The position numbers and the translations under genes were made by a program. From NCBI GenBank assembly GCA_963754535.1, contig CAVWGG010000016.1:104635-168634 (forward strand): a DNA stretch of 64,000 nucleotides. The letters run 5' to 3'. The first letter of the stretch is position 1. Each line of letters opens with the position of its first letter. This document shows positions 36,238 through 44,974 of the stretch, in pieces. The DNA comes from RPQJ01 sp963754535. Lineage in GTDB: Bacteria > Pseudomonadota > Gammaproteobacteria > Steroidobacterales > Steroidobacteraceae. The notes beneath the pieces were generated by a model. The model had not been told where the DNA came from and searched no databases. It worked only from the letters and a program-made list of their open reading frames with translations.

Positions 36238-39200
36238 CTACCAGAGCCTGACCGCGCCCTGCGGCAGGCTGTGGAACAGCGCCTTCTTGTCCTTGCGCTT
36301 GCGTGTCGCCAGCCAGTGCGCGTTGGCCGAGCTGACGCCCGCGTCCGCCATCGCGGGCACCTTTGGCGGTACGGCGATCGGTGGCTGCCCGATGGCCTGC
36401 AGCGCCTGGTTCACGCCCGGCAGTTCCGCCGACATCAGGCCCTCGAACTGCTTCTCGATGTCGGCGAGCTCGGCTTCGAGCACGTCGATGCGCTCCATCT
36501 GGTACGTGCCCGGCGCACCCTCATAACCGATGAGCGCGCCGTAGAGCTGGTCGGTGTGCTCGCGCAGCCGCTCTTCGCCGGTGATCGCACCGCCTTCCTT
36601 GGTCGCGACGATCCGCTTGCGCACGTCGTCGGCCTTCACGTCGAACGCCGCGAGCTTCGTCTTGGTCGCCGCATCGACGGCCGCATTGCCGCTCGCCGCC
36701 GCGACACTCGCCCGCAACGCCTGGATGCGTTCGAGCACGGCCGTCTCCTCGCCGAACAGCTTGCGGACGCGCATTGCAGCCTCGTACTGCCGCTTGCGGT
36801 CCTCCACGGTGAAGGTCGCGCGCCGGTCGAGACCGACGTCGAACTTCTGCTCGTACACCTCGCTGCCCTTGGTCATGCGCGCGGTGTAGGTGCCTGGCAG
36901 TACGCGCGGGCCCTGCGTTCCGGCGAATGCCAGTTGCACCGCCGGCGGGACGCGCGGCGGCTTCTCGCGCATCGACCATTCGACGCGGTTCAAGCCGCGC
37001 CGCTTGCTGGCCGGCAGCTCGTCGACGACACGCCCGCTCGAATCGAGGATCTCGAGCTTGAGGCTGCCGAACAGGTGACGCGTGCGCTGGTAGTACGTGA
37101 TGACGGCGCCGCCCGGCGGATTCTCGCCGACGAAAACCGCCGCGCCATTGGCCCAGCCGCCCGGTCCGGAGATACGCTGCTGCACCGGCCGTGCGGAGAC
37201 GAACGCCGCTTCCTTCGCCATCAGGTCCGTGCTCAGTGCGCGCAGCGGCGTGATGTCGTCGATGATCCAGATGCCGCGACCGTGAGTGGCGATGACGAGG
37301 TCGTTGTCGCGGGGCTGGATGACGAGGTCGCGCACCGCGACCGCGGGGAACTTGTCGCCCTTGAAGCCGGCCCACGACTGGCCGCCGTCGATCGAGATCC
37401 ACAGGCCGAATTCCGTGCCGAGGAACAGCAGGTTAGGTTGCTGGGCGTCTTCCTTGATGACGTGCGCGTAGCCGCGGATGCCGCGTGCTTCCTTCGGCGT
37501 GACCAGCGGTTGCCAGCTCTTGCCGAAATCACGCGTGACGTAGACCCACGGATCGTGGTCGCCGAACGTGTGGCGGTCGAACGTCGCATAGGCGGTGGCG
37601 GCGTCGTGCCGGCTCGCCTCGATCCAGCTCACCCACGAGGCCTGCGGCAGGCCCTTGAGGTTGCCGGTGAGATTGGTCCAGGTCTTGCCGCCGTCGCGCG
37701 TGAGCTGCACGTTGCCGTCGTCCGTGCCGACCCAGATCGTTCCCGCGGCCTGCGGCGATTCGCTGATGGAGTAGATCGTGGTGTGCATCTCGGCGGCCGA
37801 GTTGTCCACCGTGACGCCGCCGGTTTCCTCCTGGCGCTGCTTCTGCGGATCGTTGGTGGTGAGATCCGGCGAGATGCGATCCCACGTCTGGCCCCGGTCG
37901 CGCGTGCGGAACAGGAACTGCGAGCCCATGTAGAGCGTGCCCTTCTCGTTGGGCGACAGGTGCAGCGGGGTGTTCCAGTTGAAGCGCAGTTTCTCGCCGG
38001 CACGCGCCTTCGGCTGGATGTCGCGCGCCTCGTGCGTGTGCTTGTTCACGCGCGCGATCGCGCCACCCTGGTACTCGGTGTAGAGATAGTCGCTGTCGGC
38101 CGGATCGGAGAACATCCAGAAGCCGTCGCCGCCGTACATGTTTTCCCAGCGGCTGTTGGTGATGCCGCCGGGGTAGGCCGAATCGCCGATCCAGCTGCTG
38201 TTGTCCTGCAGGCCGCCGTAGACGTGGTACGGATCCTCGTCATCGACGCTCACGTGGTAGAACTGCGAGATCGGCAGGTTCTCGCCCTTCCACCACTTGC
38301 TGCCGCCGTCGTGGCTCTGCCACAGGCCGCCGTCATCGCCGGACACCACGTGCTTCGAGTTCTTCGGGTTGACCCACACGTCGTGGATGTCGCCATGCAT
38401 GCCTTCGAAGCCGCCCACCACGCTGAAGCTGCGGCCCGCATCCTCGGAGAGGATCAGGTTGCCGTCGTCCTTGAACACGCGGTCGGCATTGTTCGGGTCG
38501 ACCGTCATGCGTGCGAAATAGAAGGGGCGCCATACCATCCACTGGCTGCGGTCGCGCGCCTCCCAGGTGGCGCCGCCGTCATCGCTGACGTACAGCGCGC
38601 TCTGCGGTGACTCGACGAACGCGTAAACGCGCTTCGAATCGCTGGGGGCGACGTTGACCGCGATGCGGCCGTAGGGCTTCTGCGCGAAGCCCTTGTTCTT
38701 TTCGGGCGTGACTTCGGCCCACGTCTGGCCGCCGTCGCGCGTCACCATCAGGGCACTCGCCGACGTTGCCGTCGGCGATTCGCCGCCGGAGCGGAAAGTC
38801 CAGCCCTTGCGGCGGAAGTCCCACAGTGCGGCGTAGAGCACGTCGGGATTCTTCTCGTCCATGCTCAGGCTGGCGCAACCGGTCGAGGCGTTCGGCGCCT
38901 TCAGCACCTGTTGCCAGGTCTTGCCGCCGTCGCGCGTGCGGTACACGCCGCGCTCGAGCGAATCGCTCCAGAGCCGCCCGGTGACGCAGGCATATACGGT
39001 GTCGCTGGCGCGCGGGTCGATGCGGATGTCGCCGATGCGCTCCGAGCCGTCGAGTCCGAGGTGCTGCCAGGTGTCGCCGCCGTCGGTCGTCTTGTAGATG
39101 CCATTGCCAATGGAGACGCTGTTGCGCGTCCAGGCTTCACCGGTGCCGACCCACACTGTTTCGGTGTTCCGCTTGTCGATCTCGACCGCGCCGATCGATT

Positions 39201-39489
39201 GCACGGGCTGGTCGTCGAACACGGGCGTGAAGGTCGTGGCGCCGTCGAGCGACTTCCATACCCCGCCGCTCGCGGCGCCCACCCACACCATGAGCTTGCC
39301 GTCCGGCATCGTCACGGCGTCGAGCGACGAGATCCGGCCGCTCATCGCCGCGGAGCCGATGTTGCGGGCGCCGAGGCCGGAGATGATCGACGAATCGAAC
39401 GCAGGCGCCGCGGGCTTCGCGGGTGTTGCAGCGAACAGTGCCGACGGCAGCAGGGCCACGGCGAGCAGGGAGGTACGCAGGATATTCAT
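36238..39489 (-). CDS. Secreted Asp-box (BNR) / VPS10-like beta-propeller protein
   Basis: 1083 residues. A signal peptide (about 1-20) is followed by a large beta-propeller region with at least eight Asp-box motifs, for example KTTDGGDTW, RTRDGGKTW, VTRDGGQTW, VSDDGGATW, RTRDRGQTW, LTRDGGKTW and SIDGGQSW. The C-terminal 300 residues (from about ISGPGG) form a separate domain with long helices. The architecture matches sortilin/VPS10-like glycosyl-hydrolase-annotated proteins of environmental bacteria; catalytic activity is not shown. Followed 13 nt upstream by a LolA-like gene on the same strand, so they probably share a transcript. Confidence 0.88.
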   Translation of the reverse strand: MNILRTSLLAVALLPSALFAATPAKPAAPAFDSSIISGLGARNIGSAAMSGRISSLDAVTMPDGKLMVWVGAASGGVWKSLDGATTFTPVFDDQPVQSIGAVEIDKRNTETVWVGTGEAWTRNSVSIGNGIYKTTDGGDTWQHLGLDGSERIGDIRIDPRASDTVYACVTGRLWSDSLERGVYRTRDGGKTWQQVLKAPNASTGCASLSMDEKNPDVLYAALWDFRRKGWTFRSGGESPTATSASALMVTRDGGQTWAEVTPEKNKGFAQKPYGRIAVNVAPSDSKRVYAFVESPQSALYVSDDGGATWEARDRSQWMVWRPFYFARMTVDPNNADRVFKDDGNLILSEDAGRSFSVVGGFEGMHGDIHDVWVNPKNSKHVVSGDDGGLWQSHDGGSKWWKGENLPISQFYHVSVDDEDPYHVYGGLQDNSSWIGDSAYPGGITNSRWENMYGGDGFWMFSDPADSDYLYTEYQGGAIARVNKHTHEARDIQPKARAGEKLRFNWNTPLHLSPNEKGTLYMGSQFLFRTRDRGQTWDRISPDLTTNDPQKQRQEETGGVTVDNSAAEMHTTIYSISESPQAAGTIWVGTDDGNVQLTRDGGKTWTNLTGNLKGLPQASWVSWIEASRHDAATAYATFDRHTFGDHDPWVYVTRDFGKSWQPLVTPKEARGIRGYAHVIKEDAQQPNLLFLGTEFGLWISIDGGQSWAGFKGDKFPAVAVRDLVIQPRDNDLVIATHGRGIWIIDDITPLRALSTDLMAKEAAFVSARPVQQRISGPGGWANGAAVFVGENPPGGAVITYYQRTRHLFGSLKLEILDSSGRVVDELPASKRRGLNRVEWSMREKPPRVPPAVQLAFAGTQGPRVLPGTYTARMTKGSEVYEQKFDVGLDRRATFTVEDRKRQYEAAMRVRKLFGEETAVLERIQALRASVAAASGNAAVDAATKTKLAAFDVKADDVRKRIVATKEGGAITGEERLREHTDQLYGALIGYEGAPGTYQMERIDVLEAELADIEKQFEGLMSAELPGVNQALQAIGQPPIAVPPKVPAMADAGVSSANAHWLATRKRKDKKALFHSLPQGAVRLW

Positions 39490-39502
39490 GGTCGGTACTC
39501 CC

Positions 39503-40246
39503 TTACTTGCTGGCGGTCGCGGGGAACGAAAAATAGTCCGGCGCGATCGTCGGGTTGACCACCGCGGACTTGTATTCGAACTTGGCCGGATCGCCCGCGC
39601 CCTTGATGCCGGACTCGATCGACAGGGGCCAGAACACGCCGCCCACCTTTTCATAGTTGCCGTAGTCCGTGACCGACGTGCGCTTGACGCCGCGCACGAC
39701 GCGCTGGCTCTCGACCCGGATCTCGAGGAAGTAGTCCGGGTCGAGGTAGACGTACTGCACGCCGCCATCCTTGCGCGTGACCTTGAGCTTGTGCGCGGGC
39801 GTGCCGTCGACGTCCTCGGTGCCGAGGTACTCGATGAGGTTGCCGGCCGCGGCGGCATCCGGCAGCACGCCGTCGATGCTGGCGTCCTCGATGAATTCCT
39901 TCACGTCGTCCGCCGGCATGCGCTCGGGGTCCTTGCGGCCGCCGAACGGGTCGATGCGCCAGCCGTCCTTGCCGTCGTACGCCTGGACCTGCGCGAGGCC
40001 TTGCATGCTGACTTCCGTGCGGATCGAATCCGGCCGCTGCTTGGTCTCGGCGAGTTCGAGCACGAACTGCCCGCCGTTGACGACGAGCCGGCCTTCGCGG
40101 CGCAGTGATTGCACGGCCTGCAGCGCCGTTGCGCCACCCTTGGCCTCGACGTTCTTCGCGACGAGTTCCGTGGCCGTCAGAGCGTGCGCCGCGGTTGCGG
40201 CCAGGAGCAGGGCGAGGCCGAGCGCCGCCCGGTGGATCATCTGCAT
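39503..40246 (-). CDS. LolA-like outer membrane lipoprotein-sorting family protein
   Basis: 247 residues. Signal peptide of about 22 residues (LGLALLLAATAAHA). The mature part has the half-barrel pattern of LolA/LppX-like proteins (TATELVAKNVEAKGGATALQAVQSLRREGRL, VQAYDGKDGWRIDPFGG, YVYLDPDYFLEIRVESQR). Such proteins often carry lipid or lipoprotein. The ATG at 40246 follows GGGAG about 7 nt upstream. It is immediately upstream of the Asp-box protein gene. Confidence 0.85.
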   Translation of the reverse strand: MQMIHRAALGLALLLAATAAHALTATELVAKNVEAKGGATALQAVQSLRREGRLVVNGGQFVLELAETKQRPDSIRTEVSMQGLAQVQAYDGKDGWRIDPFGGRKDPERMPADDVKEFIEDASIDGVLPDAAAAGNLIEYLGTEDVDGTPAHKLKVTRKDGGVQYVYLDPDYFLEIRVESQRVVRGVKRTSVTDYGNYEKVGGVFWPLSIESGIKGAGDPAKFEYKSAVVNPTIAPDYFSFPATASK

Positions 40247-40290
40247 GCAAATTCTCCCAGCAATGGGTCGAACAAAAGTAGCGATGAATT

Positions 40291-40707
40291 CTACGCGGCG
40301 CGGTGCCAGACGAAAGCGCAAAGGAGGCCCACGGAGATCGCCGCGACGAGCGCCTCCATGGCCATCACCACACCGGCGGCCCGCAGCGCCGGCACCCGCA
40401 GTGAAAGCAGCAGCAGCGCCGGCAATGCCGAAGCCGACCAGAGCAGCAGCCCGTAGCTGGCGCCGACCACGAACCAGGGCGAGGTGGTGAACGCGACCAG
40501 GCCCCAGCCGAGCCAGAACAGGAGTCCCGCGGCAGCGCCGCACAGGCCATACAGGGCGGCCGTGTGCAGGACGCGCCACGCCGTGTCGGGACGCCAGCCC
40601 GCGGCGCCGAGCTCGGGCCGCTGGGCCAGGAGCGCCGACGAGACGGTGCCGGCCCAGAGCGTGCCAGCCAGCCCGCCCGCGAATCCGGCGAACACGGTCA
40701 TGATCAT
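40291..40707 (-). CDS. Four-helix hypothetical membrane protein
   Basis: 138 residues with about four hydrophobic helices separated by short loops (FAGFAGGLAGTLWAG, TAALYGLCGAAAGLLFWLGWGLVAF, SYGLLLWSASALPALLLLSL, VVMAMEALVAAISVGLLCAFVW). No family recognised. Starts MIMTVFAG; a second ATG two codons later is possible. Divergent from ilvA and 44 bp upstream of the LolA-like gene. Confidence 0.7.
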   Translation of the reverse strand: MIMTVFAGFAGGLAGTLWAGTVSSALLAQRPELGAAGWRPDTAWRVLHTAALYGLCGAAAGLLFWLGWGLVAFTTSPWFVVGASYGLLLWSASALPALLLLSLRVPALRAAGVVMAMEALVAAISVGLLCAFVWHRAA

Positions 40708-40794
40708 TTCGATGCGCAAGACGGATCTGCCGTTAGGCCCGGGTGGAGGTTCGGGGGACGAAGGATGGTAACGTACGCGGTGACCCCGCGAGCC

Positions 40795-42318
40795 ATGGCC
40801 ATGCAAGAAAGTTACATCGAACGCATCCTGAAGGCGCGCGTCTACGACGTCGCCATCGAATCCCCGCTCGAGCCGGCGCGCCGGTTGAGCCGGCGCCTCG
40901 GCAACGACGTGCTGTTCAAGCGTGAAGACCTGCAGCCGGTCTTTTCGTTCAAGCTCCGCGGCGCCTACAACAAGATTTCGACGCTCGACGACGCCACGGC
41001 CGCGCGCGGCGTGATCTGTGCGTCGGCCGGCAACCATGCGCAAGGCGTCGCGCTCGCGGCAAAGCGTCGCGGTATCGCGGCGGTTATCGTGATGCCGCGG
41101 ACGACGCCGCACATCAAGGTGCAGGCCGTGCTCGACCTCGGCGGCGAAGTGGTGCTCGAGGGCGACGATTTCGATCACGCGTTCGAGCACGCGATGGGCG
41201 TGGCGCGCATGCGCGGGCTCACCTTCATCCATCCGTTCGACGATCCCGACGTGATCGCCGGGCAGGGCACGATCGGCATGGAAATCCTGCGGCAGTGCTC
41301 GTCGCCGCCGCACGCGATCTTCGTGCCGATCGGCGGCGGCGGCCTGATCGCGGGGATCGCGACCTACGTGAAGTCGCTGTACCCGCAGGTGCGCATCGTC
41401 GGCGTCGAGCCCGAGGACGCGGCGAGCATGCACGATTCGCTGCGCGCCGGTGAGCGCGTCACGCTCGACCGCGTCGGCATCTTTGCCGACGGCGTCGCGG
41501 TGCGTCGCGTCGGCGAGGAAACATTCCGTCTCGCGCGCAAGTACGTCGACGAAGTGCTGCTCGTGACCACCGACGAAATCTGCGCCGCGATCCAGGACAT
41601 CTTCGAGGACAACCGCACCATTGCCGAACCCGCGGGCGCGCTGGCGGTGGCCGGAATCAAGCGCTATGTCGCGCGCGAACAATGCACGGGCCAGGCGCTC
41701 GTCGCGCTCAACTGCGGCGCCAACGTCAATTTCGACCGCCTGCGTCACATCGCGGAGCGGGCCGACATCGGCGCACAGCGCGAAGCCCTGCTGGCCGTCG
41801 AGATTCCGGAAGAGGCGGGCAGTTTCCTGCGATTCTGCCGCCTGCTCGGCCGCCGCAGCGTCACCGAGTTCAACTACCGGTACGACGACTCGCGTTCGGC
41901 CCGCATCTTCGCCGGCATTTCACTGTCGGAAGGGCGACGCGAGAAGGAAGCGCTATTGGCGCTCGTGGCCGACGCGGGCTACCGCGCAATCGACATGAGT
42001 GACGACGAAATGGCGAAGCTGCACGTGCGCTACATGGTGGGCGGCCACGCGCACGGACTGCAGCACGAGCGCCTGTTCCGCTTCGAATTTCCGGAACGTC
42101 CGGGCGCGCTGCTGCGTTTCCTGGAGTCGGTGGGAGCGCACTGGAACATCAGCCTGTTCCACTATCGCAACCACGGCTCCGATTACGGGCGCGTGCTCGC
42201 GGGCGTGCAGGTCGCGCCGGAAGACGCTGGGCGATTCGCCGGGCATCTCGGTGAGCTCGGGTACGTCTACACCGAAGAGACCCGGAATCCCGCTTACCGC
42301 ATGTTCCTCGGCGACTGA
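40795..42318 (+). CDS. ilvA: Threonine ammonia-lyase, biosynthetic
   Basis: 507 residues. The PLP Lys is Lys53 in FSFKLRGAYNKI; the Gly loop is PIGGGGLIAG; the asparagine loop is CASAGNHAQGVALAA. Two ACT-like regulatory domains follow (REALLAVEIPEEAGSFLRFC and LFRFEFPERPGALLRFLESVG), the mark of the isoleucine-inhibited anabolic enzyme. It deaminates threonine to 2-oxobutyrate, the substrate IlvB uses for isoleucine. ATG 40795 is used; an in-frame ATG at 40765, preceded by GGGGGA, would add ten residues. Confidence 0.95.
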   Translation: MAMQESYIERILKARVYDVAIESPLEPARRLSRRLGNDVLFKREDLQPVFSFKLRGAYNKISTLDDATAARGVICASAGNHAQGVALAAKRRGIAAVIVMPRTTPHIKVQAVLDLGGEVVLEGDDFDHAFEHAMGVARMRGLTFIHPFDDPDVIAGQGTIGMEILRQCSSPPHAIFVPIGGGGLIAGIATYVKSLYPQVRIVGVEPEDAASMHDSLRAGERVTLDRVGIFADGVAVRRVGEETFRLARKYVDEVLLVTTDEICAAIQDIFEDNRTIAEPAGALAVAGIKRYVAREQCTGQALVALNCGANVNFDRLRHIAERADIGAQREALLAVEIPEEAGSFLRFCRLLGRRSVTEFNYRYDDSRSARIFAGISLSEGRREKEALLALVADAGYRAIDMSDDEMAKLHVRYMVGGHAHGLQHERLFRFEFPERPGALLRFLESVGAHWNISLFHYRNHGSDYGRVLAGVQVAPEDAGRFAGHLGELGYVYTEETRNPAYRMFLGD

Positions 42319-42336
42319 CGCGCCAGGATCGGTAGG

Positions 42337-43083
42337 TCAGCGCGAGGGCAGGTGCGCGTAACGCCGGGGCGCGAACAGCTGGATGAATTCCCCGAACACA
42401 CGCTCGCTGAGCGGCCCGGCGACCGGAAGATGCCGGTGCGTGGCTGCCTGTATCCGCGCGATGCGGGCGGGGCTCCAGTGGCGCTCGATCTCGCTGCGCC
42501 CGCTCGGCAGGTGGAGCCAGCGGTTGATCAGCGCGGCGTCGGCTTCGAGGTGAAACTGCAGTCCCCACGCGTGGTCGCCCAGTCGATAGGCCTGCTGCCG
42601 GCAGCTGCGGGTCCACGCCAGTGGCACGGCCGCCGGCGGCGGCTCGAACCTGTACGCGTGCCACTGAAAGACGTAGCGCGGCGTCCGCTCGAAATGGCGG
42701 AACAGCCTGTCGCCATGCGCCTGCGGACGCGTATGCAGGCGATACCAGCCGATTTCGGGAACCGCATTCGGCTGCACCCGGCCTCCCATCGCCGCCGCCA
42801 GCAGCTGGCCCCCGAGGCAGATGCCGAGCACGGGCTTCTGCGCATTCACCGCTACGCGGATGAGCTCGATTTCAGTCTTGAGGTGCGGAAATAGCTCCAC
42901 CTGGTCGACGTTCATCGGACCACCGAGCACGACGAGGCCGTCGTAGCGCCGGACGTCCGGCTCCGCCTCCGGTTCGCGGCCAAAATTCACGTAGCGGATG
43001 CGGAAGCCGGACGCGCGCAGCAGCGGGTCGAGGTGGCCGAGCGGTTCGGAGGCGACGTGCTGGAAGACGAGCAGTTTCGACAT
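42337..43083 (-). CDS. Class I glutamine amidotransferase-like protein
   Basis: 248 residues with a complete GATase triad: Cys in GICLGGQLLAAAMG, His and Glu in WGLQFHLEAD. The N-terminal part (DGLVVLGGPMNVDQ) matches the GMP synthase-like stand-alone amidotransferases. The acceptor reaction is unknown because no synthase domain is fused. It converges on ilvA and diverges from an alpha/beta hydrolase gene. Confidence 0.9.
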   Translation of the reverse strand: MSKLLVFQHVASEPLGHLDPLLRASGFRIRYVNFGREPEAEPDVRRYDGLVVLGGPMNVDQVELFPHLKTEIELIRVAVNAQKPVLGICLGGQLLAAAMGGRVQPNAVPEIGWYRLHTRPQAHGDRLFRHFERTPRYVFQWHAYRFEPPPAAVPLAWTRSCRQQAYRLGDHAWGLQFHLEADAALINRWLHLPSGRSEIERHWSPARIARIQAATHRHLPVAGPLSERVFGEFIQLFAPRRYAHLPSR

Positions 43084-43163
43084 GGGCGGGCGCTTTGATT
43101 CGAGGACCCGGCCAGCCGGGCTTGATTAACTATTGTCGCAGGGTTGATGCAGTATGAGCGCCC

Positions 43164-44063
43164 ATGAGCGCTCGCTACCTGCCTCGCCGCCTGCCCGAAT
43201 CGCTGCACCGTGGCATCCGCGGGCTGCAACATCACTTCACGCGCTGGGCGGGATCCCAGGCCGATGCGTCTCCGGTCGTGCTGCTGCACGGATTCATGGA
43301 TTGCGGCGCGACGTTCCAGTTCGTCGCCGACGCCATCGCGCCGACACGGAGCCTGGTCGCTCCCGACTGGCGCGGCTTTGGCCGTTCCGGCTGGAATCCC
43401 CAGGGGTACTGGTTTCCCGACTATTTCGCCGATCTCGACGCGATGCTCGACTGGCTGGCGCCCGACACGCCGGTCGATCTCGTCGGCCACAGCATGGGTG
43501 GCAACGTCGCGATGATCTACGCGGGGCTCAGGCCCGAGCGCGTGCATCGGCTGGTGACGCTCGAGGGCTTCGGGCTGCCTGGCGCGCCGCCGGAACTCGC
43601 GCCCGGCCGCTATCGCGACTGGCTGGACCAATGGCGCGATCCAGAGCCGGCATCGGTGTTCCCGAGCCTCGACGTGTTTGCCGGCGTACTGCGCAAGCGC
43701 AATCCACGCCTGACGGTCGAGCGTGCCGATTTCGTCGCGCGTGCGTGGAGCGAAACGCTGCCCGACGGCCGCGTCCGCCCCTGCTTCGACCCGGCGCACA
43801 AGCGCGTCAATCCGATCCTGTACCGGCGCGCGGAGGTCGAGGCCTGCTGGGCCGAGGTGCGGGCGCCGCTGCTGTACGTCGCGGGCGAGGAGTCGGATTT
43901 CCTCGCACGGCTCCAGGGCGCTGGCGCCCCGGAGAATGTGCGCCGCCTGGTGCCGCAACTCGAGCCGCGGGTCGTGGCTGGGGCTGGACACATGGTGCAT
44001 CACGATCAACCGGCCGCGGTGGCCCGACTGATCGAGGAGTTCCTCGATCGCCAGGTCCTATAA
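43164..44063 (+). CDS. Alpha/beta hydrolase
   Basis: 299 residues. Oxyanion-side motif VVLLHGFMDCGATF, DWRGFGRSGWNPQGYWFPDY, the nucleophile elbow VGHSMGGNVAMIYAG (Ser), and the catalytic His in VVAGAGHMVHHDQP. A helical cap lies between. The substrate is unknown. Intact triad, in contrast to the short hydrolase-like protein at 29.5 kb. Confidence 0.92.
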   Translation: MSARYLPRRLPESLHRGIRGLQHHFTRWAGSQADASPVVLLHGFMDCGATFQFVADAIAPTRSLVAPDWRGFGRSGWNPQGYWFPDYFADLDAMLDWLAPDTPVDLVGHSMGGNVAMIYAGLRPERVHRLVTLEGFGLPGAPPELAPGRYRDWLDQWRDPEPASVFPSLDVFAGVLRKRNPRLTVERADFVARAWSETLPDGRVRPCFDPAHKRVNPILYRRAEVEACWAEVRAPLLYVAGEESDFLARLQGAGAPENVRRLVPQLEPRVVAGAGHMVHHDQPAAVARLIEEFLDRQVL

Positions 44064-44091
44064 TCGACCGACACCGGCCGCCGAAGAAGCT

Positions 44092-44760
44092 ATGACGGAG
44101 CGTGCTCCAATGTCCGAGATCCGTCCTGATCTGCGCCTGCCGCTCACGCTGCTGATCATCGTCGTCCTCGGGCTCGTCTGGTCCGGCATCGGGCCGTACG
44201 ATCGCTTGACGTGGGTGCTGGAAGTGGTGCCGGTGCTGATCGCGGTCCCGTTGCTGGTCTGGACGGCGCGGAGCTTCCCGCTGACGCCGCTCGTCTACGT
44301 GCTGATTGCGGTGCACTCCCTGATCCTGATGTACGGCGGGCACTACACCTACGCGCTCACGCCGCTCGGCGACTGGATGCGCGAAGCTTTCGGCTTCGGC
44401 CGCAATCACTACGACCGCATCGGCCACCTCATGCAGGGATTCGGTCCCGCCATGGTTGCGCGCGAGCTGCTGCTGCGCACGTCGCCGCTGCGCCCGGGCA
44501 AGTGGCTGTTTACGCTGGTTACGCTCAGCATCCTCGGCGTCAGCGCGTGTTACGAATTCACGGAGTGGTGGGCCGCGATTGCGGGTGGTGACGCGGCTGG
44601 TGCGTTCCTCGGCACGCAGGGCGACGTGTGGGACACGCAGTGGGACATGTTCCTGGCGGGTTGCGGGGCCATCGCGGCGCAGTTCCTGCTAAAGCGGGTC
44701 CACGACCGCCAGCTGCTCGCGCTGGACCCGGCAAACCTGCGTGACAAGCTCCACGGCTGA
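44092..44760 (+). CDS. DUF2238 (YjdF-like) integral membrane protein
   Basis: 222 residues with about six membrane helices. Conserved segments include MYGGHYTYALTPLGDW, FGRNHYDRIGHLMQGFGPAM and CYEFTEWWAAIAGG...GTQGDVWDTQWDM, a family-typical run of His, Asp and Trp residues facing the membrane surface. Function unknown. ATG 44092 is used; a second ATG at 44110 has a better upstream purine run (GGAGCG). Confidence 0.88.
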   Translation: MTERAPMSEIRPDLRLPLTLLIIVVLGLVWSGIGPYDRLTWVLEVVPVLIAVPLLVWTARSFPLTPLVYVLIAVHSLILMYGGHYTYALTPLGDWMREAFGFGRNHYDRIGHLMQGFGPAMVARELLLRTSPLRPGKWLFTLVTLSILGVSACYEFTEWWAAIAGGDAAGAFLGTQGDVWDTQWDMFLAGCGAIAAQFLLKRVHDRQLLALDPANLRDKLHG

Positions 44761-44836
44761 AGCTTTGATCCCGGCCGGGCGCAGTCCCGGGCGATTCCGC
44801 CTGTGCCGGCTCGAAACCGATGATTCTGGCGGTGTT

Positions 44837-44893
44837 GCGGGACCACGGCCCGAAAACGGGTAACGGGTCACATTTTTCCAGCCCGTGGTCCGC
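44837..44893. repeat. Short REP-like imperfect palindrome
   Basis: Left arm GCGGGACCACGGCCCGAAAA and right arm TTTTTCCAGCCCGTGGTCCGC form an imperfect inverted repeat (core GGACCACGG/CCGTGGTCC) around ACGGGTAACGGGTCACA. It sits in the 214-bp gap before the histidine kinase gene. The design resembles REP/REPIN elements; no transposase of the RAYT type is in the window. Confidence 0.6.
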
Positions 44894-44974
44894 AGTGACC
44901 ACACCAGAACGGTGAGCCACGTCGCCTCAGCCGGCGACGGCAGCTCCTACCATCGCCTGTGACGCCGTCGTCGC

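Noticed and set aside
35485..38610. A 1041-codon open frame antisense to the Asp-box protein
   Set aside because: High-GC antisense shadow; no family-like segments, and the minus-strand gene explains the region with clear motifs and a signal peptide.
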